Origin: Mytilus trossulus
Taxonomy: Eukaryota; Mollusca; Bivalvia; Mytilida; Mytilidae
Assembly (NCBI RefSeq): GCF_036588685.1
Contig: NC_086386.1
Span: 4,434,117 to 4,498,116 of the forward strand
DNA length: 64,000 nucleotides
Direction of reading: 5' to 3'
In this document: one piece after another, positions 59,880-64,000 of the stretch
How positions within the stretch are numbered: position 1 is the stretch's first letter
Layout of the letters: the number at the start of each line of letters is the position of its first letter
Notes under the pieces: model-generated
Told to the model about the DNA's origin: nothing
What the model saw: the letters and a program-made list of their open reading frames with translations, nothing else
Database searches by the model: none
Translations under genes and position numbers: made by a program

Positions 59880-61215
59880 CAATAAATGTACCTAACCAAA
59901 CCAAACGTTTAGTAGGTTCCCACAATGACTTTTCAGCCTTAGGTACAAAGCCACTTCTAACTAAATCTAGATTAACTTGTTCTTACACAATCTTGCACAT
60001 TTCTTGATCTTGTTCTATACCCAAACCATTATCAAGATACATTATAACTTGCTTACCTTCAGATCGCCACTTCTTTAAAAGTGGCCTAGACAGTTTAGTA
60101 AAAAAAAAAACAAGCTGTACTCAAACCAAATGGTAAAACAAGAAATTTGAAAAATGTAGGACAGCCATTAATGATCCATGAAAAACCTAAGTACTCTGTG
60201 TGTGGTTCAAAAATGTCAATATGGTGATAAGCTGAGTGAACATCATACTTTAACATGGAATAATTCAATTTGATATGCTGTTGAGCAGTCCTCATGTCCT
60301 CAAATTTAACGCTCTGTTTCCATAAATGTTTATCAACCGCTCTCAAATCAAGTATCAATCTTTTCTTTAAATTAGACTGAACCGCAACAGTAAGAGGATT
60401 AGGTTCATCATAAGGAATTGAAAAATATGGCCGTGCTTACACCTCAAAAATTACTACGAGTACAGACAAACTGGTACATCCAGGAAAATTTTAAGACATG
60501 GCAGGAACTAGATATATAAAAGTTATACGAGGTCTACGTTTCAAAAAAATAATAAACTTACCTGGATTTTTATGTCCATTTTTTTCAGTCTACAGAAGAT
60601 AGCAAAATAAACAAACACCCCAGTTTCATTTGATACGGTCCACTCAGTTACACAGTTTAAACCTGTTAAATCACCTATTGTTTACAGGTTTCTATTGTCC
60701 ATCTACTGTCAATTTAAATCAATACTACTCACAACATTGATTATATGAGGGGAGCTTCTAAATCGTTTTCACTACTTAGTTAATTTTTGCACCTTCTGCA
60801 GGAACGAAAAAAAATGGATAGCAAAATCTAGAAAATGCATTTAAAATTTATATATCTAGTTCCTGCCATCCCTTAAAACTGTTGCAGGTGTATAGGTTAG
60901 TTTGTCCTCAGAGTAAAATTTGGGGTGTAAATATGGCCATTTTAGCCAAAATGTTATGATGAACCTTAACAACAAAAGGTCGTTAGTCACACTGAACTAT
61001 TAACCCTCTATGTAATAAATCTTGAATAGATGTATGTACAAAATTGAATAAATACGTAGACGGAGGAATAGAGTAAAATGGTATCTTATAACCATCTCTT
61101 ATCGTATCAATTATATACTATTAGTCATATGCACCAATATCTATCCAAAATTGTATATTTTCCTTCAGCCTACCCTTAACAATAATATCAGTACCATCTT
61201 GCTCATACTCGTAAT
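59880..61215 (-). pseudogene. DIRS reverse transcriptase, interrupted and mutated
   Basis: The N-terminal part at 61205-60970 reads VKGRLKENIQFWIDIGAYD and YKIPFYSIPPSTYL. A MITE (60402-60965) then interrupts it exactly within a VVNPLT motif. The palm resumes with NPLTVAVQSNLKKRLILDLR, DVHSAYHHIDIFEPHTEYLG and LPFGLSTA. The catalytic box expected as YLDD reads YLDN (AAT at 60028-60030), so the second metal-binding Asp is lost. Several stops are present. In intact relatives it copies RNA into circular DNA. Confidence 0.8.
60402..60965. mobile_element. 564-bp MITE with TTA target duplication
   Basis: The ends GGTTCATCATAA and TTATGATGAACC are inverted, and similarity continues inward for about 130 bp (TTACACC, ACAAACT, GGCAGGAACTAGATATATAA). 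TTA flanks both sides (60399-60401 and 60966-60968). Removing the element and one TTA restores the DIRS reading frame, which confirms the boundaries. A 3-bp TWA duplication suggests a PIF/Harbinger-type transposase in trans. Confidence 0.85.
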
Positions 61216-61216
61216 A

Positions 61217-62007
61217 CTAATGTGTAAAATTTTGAGCATACTCATTATCTAAAGAAATAATGTCAAAATTATACTCATCTTTTACAAAGCTAGTTTCTTT
61301 TGTGTGATCCTGCTGTCTTGTTGTTTTGGAAGGGGCAGTTAACTCTCCAGTGTTTGTACTACCCACAGTTGAAGCAAGGTCCCTGTTGAGATTTTCCATC
61401 GTACTGGTCCTGGGCATACGGGAAACCTCACTACCAAGACGACTGGCCCCCTCGAAAGGGCTGTTGAAAAGTAAAGCTAAAGCTAGCGGTGGCAGGAATC
61501 TGCTGCTGTTTAGCTGCTGGTTTGCTCTTAGTCTTTTTCTTTCTAATGGCCCTGTTTTCAGCCCTGATAATCTTGGACTCATCTTCAGAATCGCTAGCGA
61601 TTGGGTTTGCGAGCTGTATCCCACCCTCCATCAGAAGTATCCGCGATCTTTATTAGCTTATTTTTATGTTTAAGCCTATCTGTACAGGATGCAACAATGT
61701 CTCTAGCATAATCAACTTTGCCAATGTCAATATCCCAAATAGCTTGGGTTAAATCTTCAAGGTTTTCTGTATTATGATTGAACTGAATTTTATTACCTTC
61801 AGAACGCCATTTGTACTGGGAGTCCGACTTCAGCTTCTTAACTTGAGACTTCATACTCTGGTTTGTGCCATGGATTTCGTCGCGCAAGCTATTTATCTTC
61901 TCACTTATCTTTGTGTCAACAAGAACTTCGATATCCTGCTTTTGACGATTAACATCGTCTAAAACTGACCGCAAAGATATTTCTTCATGAGGTGTATCGG
62001 AATCCAT
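61217..62007 (-). pseudogene. DIRS gag-like protein, broken
   Basis: It starts MDSDTPHEEISLRSVLDDVN right after repeat A1. The N-terminal half is charged and helical, followed by a Ser/Asp- and Lys-rich linker (KKKTKSKPAAKQQQ). A CCHC knuckle is readable in another frame at about 61350-61390 as C-F-N-C-G-stop-Y-K-H-W-R-V-N-C, with a TAG inside it. The C-terminal end (DIISLDNEYAQNF) precedes the RT. Frameshifts lie near 61620 and between 61430 and 61300. Confidence 0.75.
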
Positions 62008-62013
62008 ATTTAG

Positions 62014-62168
62014 TTTAACTGAGAAACACGTCTAGTCGATTCGGCCCTGTCGTGATGAATGGCTATATCCCATGAAGCGCGGGAAAACAACTAACGGTCT
62101 ATGGGAGACAACTAGAAGAAATTAATTTCAATCTAATTCAGTTCCTTCAAACGGTTGAAATTACATTT
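62014..62168 (-). repeat. DIRS split direct repeat A1
   Basis: The outer 5' repeat of the element on its own strand, ending 7 nt before the gag ATG. It is the partner of A2 at 56255-56409. Confidence 0.9.
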
Positions 62169-62169
62169 T

Positions 62170-63600
62170 CCATAAAAAAAAATATATAGATTTGAATTCG
62201 GAAGTTCTGAGAGGATTCAAATGCAAGGACTAAATGCGTGAAATATTTGGTATTTACTAATGCAGCTAAAGTGGATTATTCTATCTGACGATGGTATAAT
62301 GTTTATAAATACTTTCGGGTATCTGAAAAATACAGGTACTTTTATGAGGCGACTTATTTGGGATGTTTATTTTTTTTAATATCTCTCATCTTATTTCTTT
62401 TTCATTCTCTTTTGTTTCTTGCTCATCTTATGTCCATTTTTTGAAGATAATTGGTAATCTTAAACAATCATTCCCAAATCAATCGCCCCTATATCCACTA
62501 TAATGAGACAATTTTATATAGTTTGAATACCGCTTATCCAAAAACTGATTAAGCCTATTTCTTATTCTTGATGATTTTGTATTCACTTGTGATTACTTTT
62601 TCGATGACTGTTTTATAAAACAAGCGTTAAACAAAACAAATGAAGTTGTATGTATCATTTTAGAATATATACTGTTAAAATAAAAAAAATTGGTATAACT
62701 TTTTTTATTTCTTTAACAATTTCTATTTAAAAACGTTATGGAATTGTTCAAATAGGTACACACACCCCTTTAGTCTGACCTCTTTACTTGTCTTTGTTAC
62801 AAAAATAAATAGTATGTCACGTGACAAAACTACAGGTAAGTCTATATAATGGTTATCATAATTCCTTCAAGGAAGTTTTCAATATACTTGTTTTCTTTAA
62901 TTTATAGTACACACTTTCGGAAAAGATAGCTAAAACCATTTTTGAAAATTAGTCTTTTCGGTCTTTGATGAATTCATTTTATCATTTCCTTTCAAAGACA
63001 TAAACATACTTCCCATTATAATTGAAAGTAAAAGCAAAGTAAAAATTAATATCAAAACCTATATAAGCCACACTTAATTTTTCAACAATTTTTATGCAGA
63101 ATTTGGATTTCATCCATTTATTTTTTTAATTTTTAATGTGTATCAGCATTTTAAAGATCAATGACCCAATTTCGAAGCAATTGATTTTCCGGAAATTATT
63201 TCCATTTCTCACACTGTTTACAACTGAAAAATCGTTCAAACAGTTTTAGATCACGTATAAAAAAAAATATGCACAATAAGCAAAATACAAGAATATAAGA
63301 ATTATGAAGAAAACATCGGAAATACTTCTTTTTCCTTCTTAATAAAAAAAACTTGTCGATACTTGTTTATAATAATCGCGTTGTCATTTAAATATTTAAA
63401 TACATTTTTATCAACATGTCGTCAAAAAAAATTGGATACCATGCATTTATCATGCTTTAAAGTAACATATGATAAAAATGACGAAAGACCCCTAGTAAAT
63501 TAATGAATAATATCGTTCTGCATAGAACAATAATATATTGATGTAAATAAGTTACACCGATTCGGGCTATCATATTCAAACAAGAAAACTAACGGAATAG
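62170..63600. other. non-coding stretch upstream of the terminal gene
   Basis: AT-rich, with no gene. A TCACGTGAC palindrome (62818-62826) is followed by CTACAGGTAAGTC, a strong donor-like sequence at about 62834. It could end a non-coding first exon of the plus-strand gene at 63682; this is speculative. Confidence 0.35.
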
Positions 63601-63681
63601 TTTATCATGAGGAATATGTTTTACGAAAAAACATATGACGCTTATGGGGTTCTTTGCATATTATTAGCTTTATATTTACAG

Positions 63682-63886
63682 ATGCATTTATTATTGCTTA
63701 TGTACTTTGGACTCGCCTCTGTTCCACTTGCTTACTGCCTCGAATTCTTCTGTCCAAGTACATCGCAATGGTTTAACAGAGCAAAATCCGCTTGTAATAG
63801 TGCAAACCAATATTACTGTTTATATGATGACAACAATAGAAAATATACAGAAATATGCCAGGAAACTCCTACATTTGATTCTGCAG
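63682..63886 (+). CDS. first coding exon of a secreted or membrane protein, runs off window
   Basis: A strong acceptor (TTTATATTTACAG) ends at 63681, directly before an ATG that opens a classic signal peptide, MHLLLLMYFGLASVPLAYC. The mature part has regularly spaced cysteines (EFFCPSTSQWFNRAKSACNS, then YYCLYDD and EICQETP). A phase-1 donor GGTATGA follows at 63887. The order resembles, from memory, N-termini of large bivalve MEGF-like cell-surface proteins. An in-frame ATG at 63607 would give an unusual longer leader and is less likely. The rest of the gene lies beyond 64000. Confidence 0.55.
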
Positions 63887-64000
63887 GTATGACAATATAT
63901 GAGATGATTGTTTAAAAATAAAGGATTTTTATAAAAAGAAACTATGTCCGGTATTGTCTAAAAATTGTTTAAACGAATGTCGTTTTACACTATATTATTT

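Larger units (their letters stand above)
56018..62168 (-). mobile_element. DIRS-order retroelement with split direct repeats, decayed
   Basis: On the minus strand the layout is A1 (62168-62014), gag (62007-61217), reverse transcriptase (61215-59880), a post-RT region (59130-58878), tyrosine recombinase (57600-56599), B1 (56519-56408), A2 (56409-56255) and B2 (56129-56018). Direct repeats split as A1 ... B1-A2-B2 are the terminal plan of PAT/Ngaro-type DIRS elements, which integrate by a tyrosine recombinase instead of a DDE integrase. An extra 125 bp separate A2 from B2. All coding regions are broken. It hosts a Tc1-like element, a TTA-flanked MITE and an interspersed repeat. Confidence 0.85.

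Noticed and set aside
61326..61673. Plus-strand open frame of 115 residues
   Set aside because: It is antisense to the DIRS gag, which fits a known element and its neighbours.
1..64000. CRISPR arrays, operons, riboswitches, bacterial promoters
   Set aside because: None seen. Spliced genes and eukaryotic retroelements show this is animal nuclear DNA.

Overview
This window is AT-rich animal nuclear DNA. It has spliceosomal genes with GT-AG introns, SINE, LINE, DIRS, Crypton-like and Penelope-like sequence, and no operons. Several interspersed families match, from memory, repeats I associate with marine mussels (Mytilus or a close bivalve). They include one carrying GACGAAACGCGCGTCTGG, one carrying TGCCTGTACCAAGTCAGGAA, and one carrying AGTGCCAATGAGACAACTC. 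The species call is an inference; no search was run.

Host genes were rebuilt by eye from splice sites and codon phase. (1) 6894-10610, minus: a four-exon, 198-residue secreted cysteine-rich protein of unknown function, with a TATA/Inr promoter. (2) 17187-20193, plus: a five-exon, 213-residue secreted protein with four trefoil (P-type) domains, one per exon. (3) 32978-44362, minus: a 303-residue two-B-box coiled-coil protein whose short tail is spread over four 27-30 nt mini-exons and a short last exon. (4) 50271-53980, minus: the 3' part of a MEGF/Draper-like receptor with EGF-like repeats, one membrane helix and a tyrosine-rich tail. (5) 63682-63886, plus: the first coding exon of another secreted or membrane protein that runs off the window.

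Mobile DNA fills most of the rest. At 22781-32387 lies a young APE-type LINE with an SGNH-esterase ORF1. Its 5' part is inverted relative to its 3' part, as expected from twin priming. A complete Crypton-like tyrosine recombinase element (29277-32159, 521-residue intact four-exon gene) sits just after the LINE ORF2 stop codon, inside its 3' UTR. At 45684-47832 is a 2.15-kb element with 42-bp perfect inverted repeats starting CACAGTG and a 5-bp target duplication, which are Transib/RAG hallmarks. At 56018-62168 is a decayed DIRS-order retroelement with split direct repeats (A1...B1 A2 B2). It carries a nested Tc1-like element and a nested TTA-flanked MITE. Penelope-like fragments, tRNA-derived SINEs, palindromes and short tandem repeats make up the remainder.

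The strongest candidates for something new are the intact Crypton-like element with its loxP-like palindromic terminus, the RSS-heptamer-ended element, and the tandemly duplicated mini-exon cassettes of the B-box gene.
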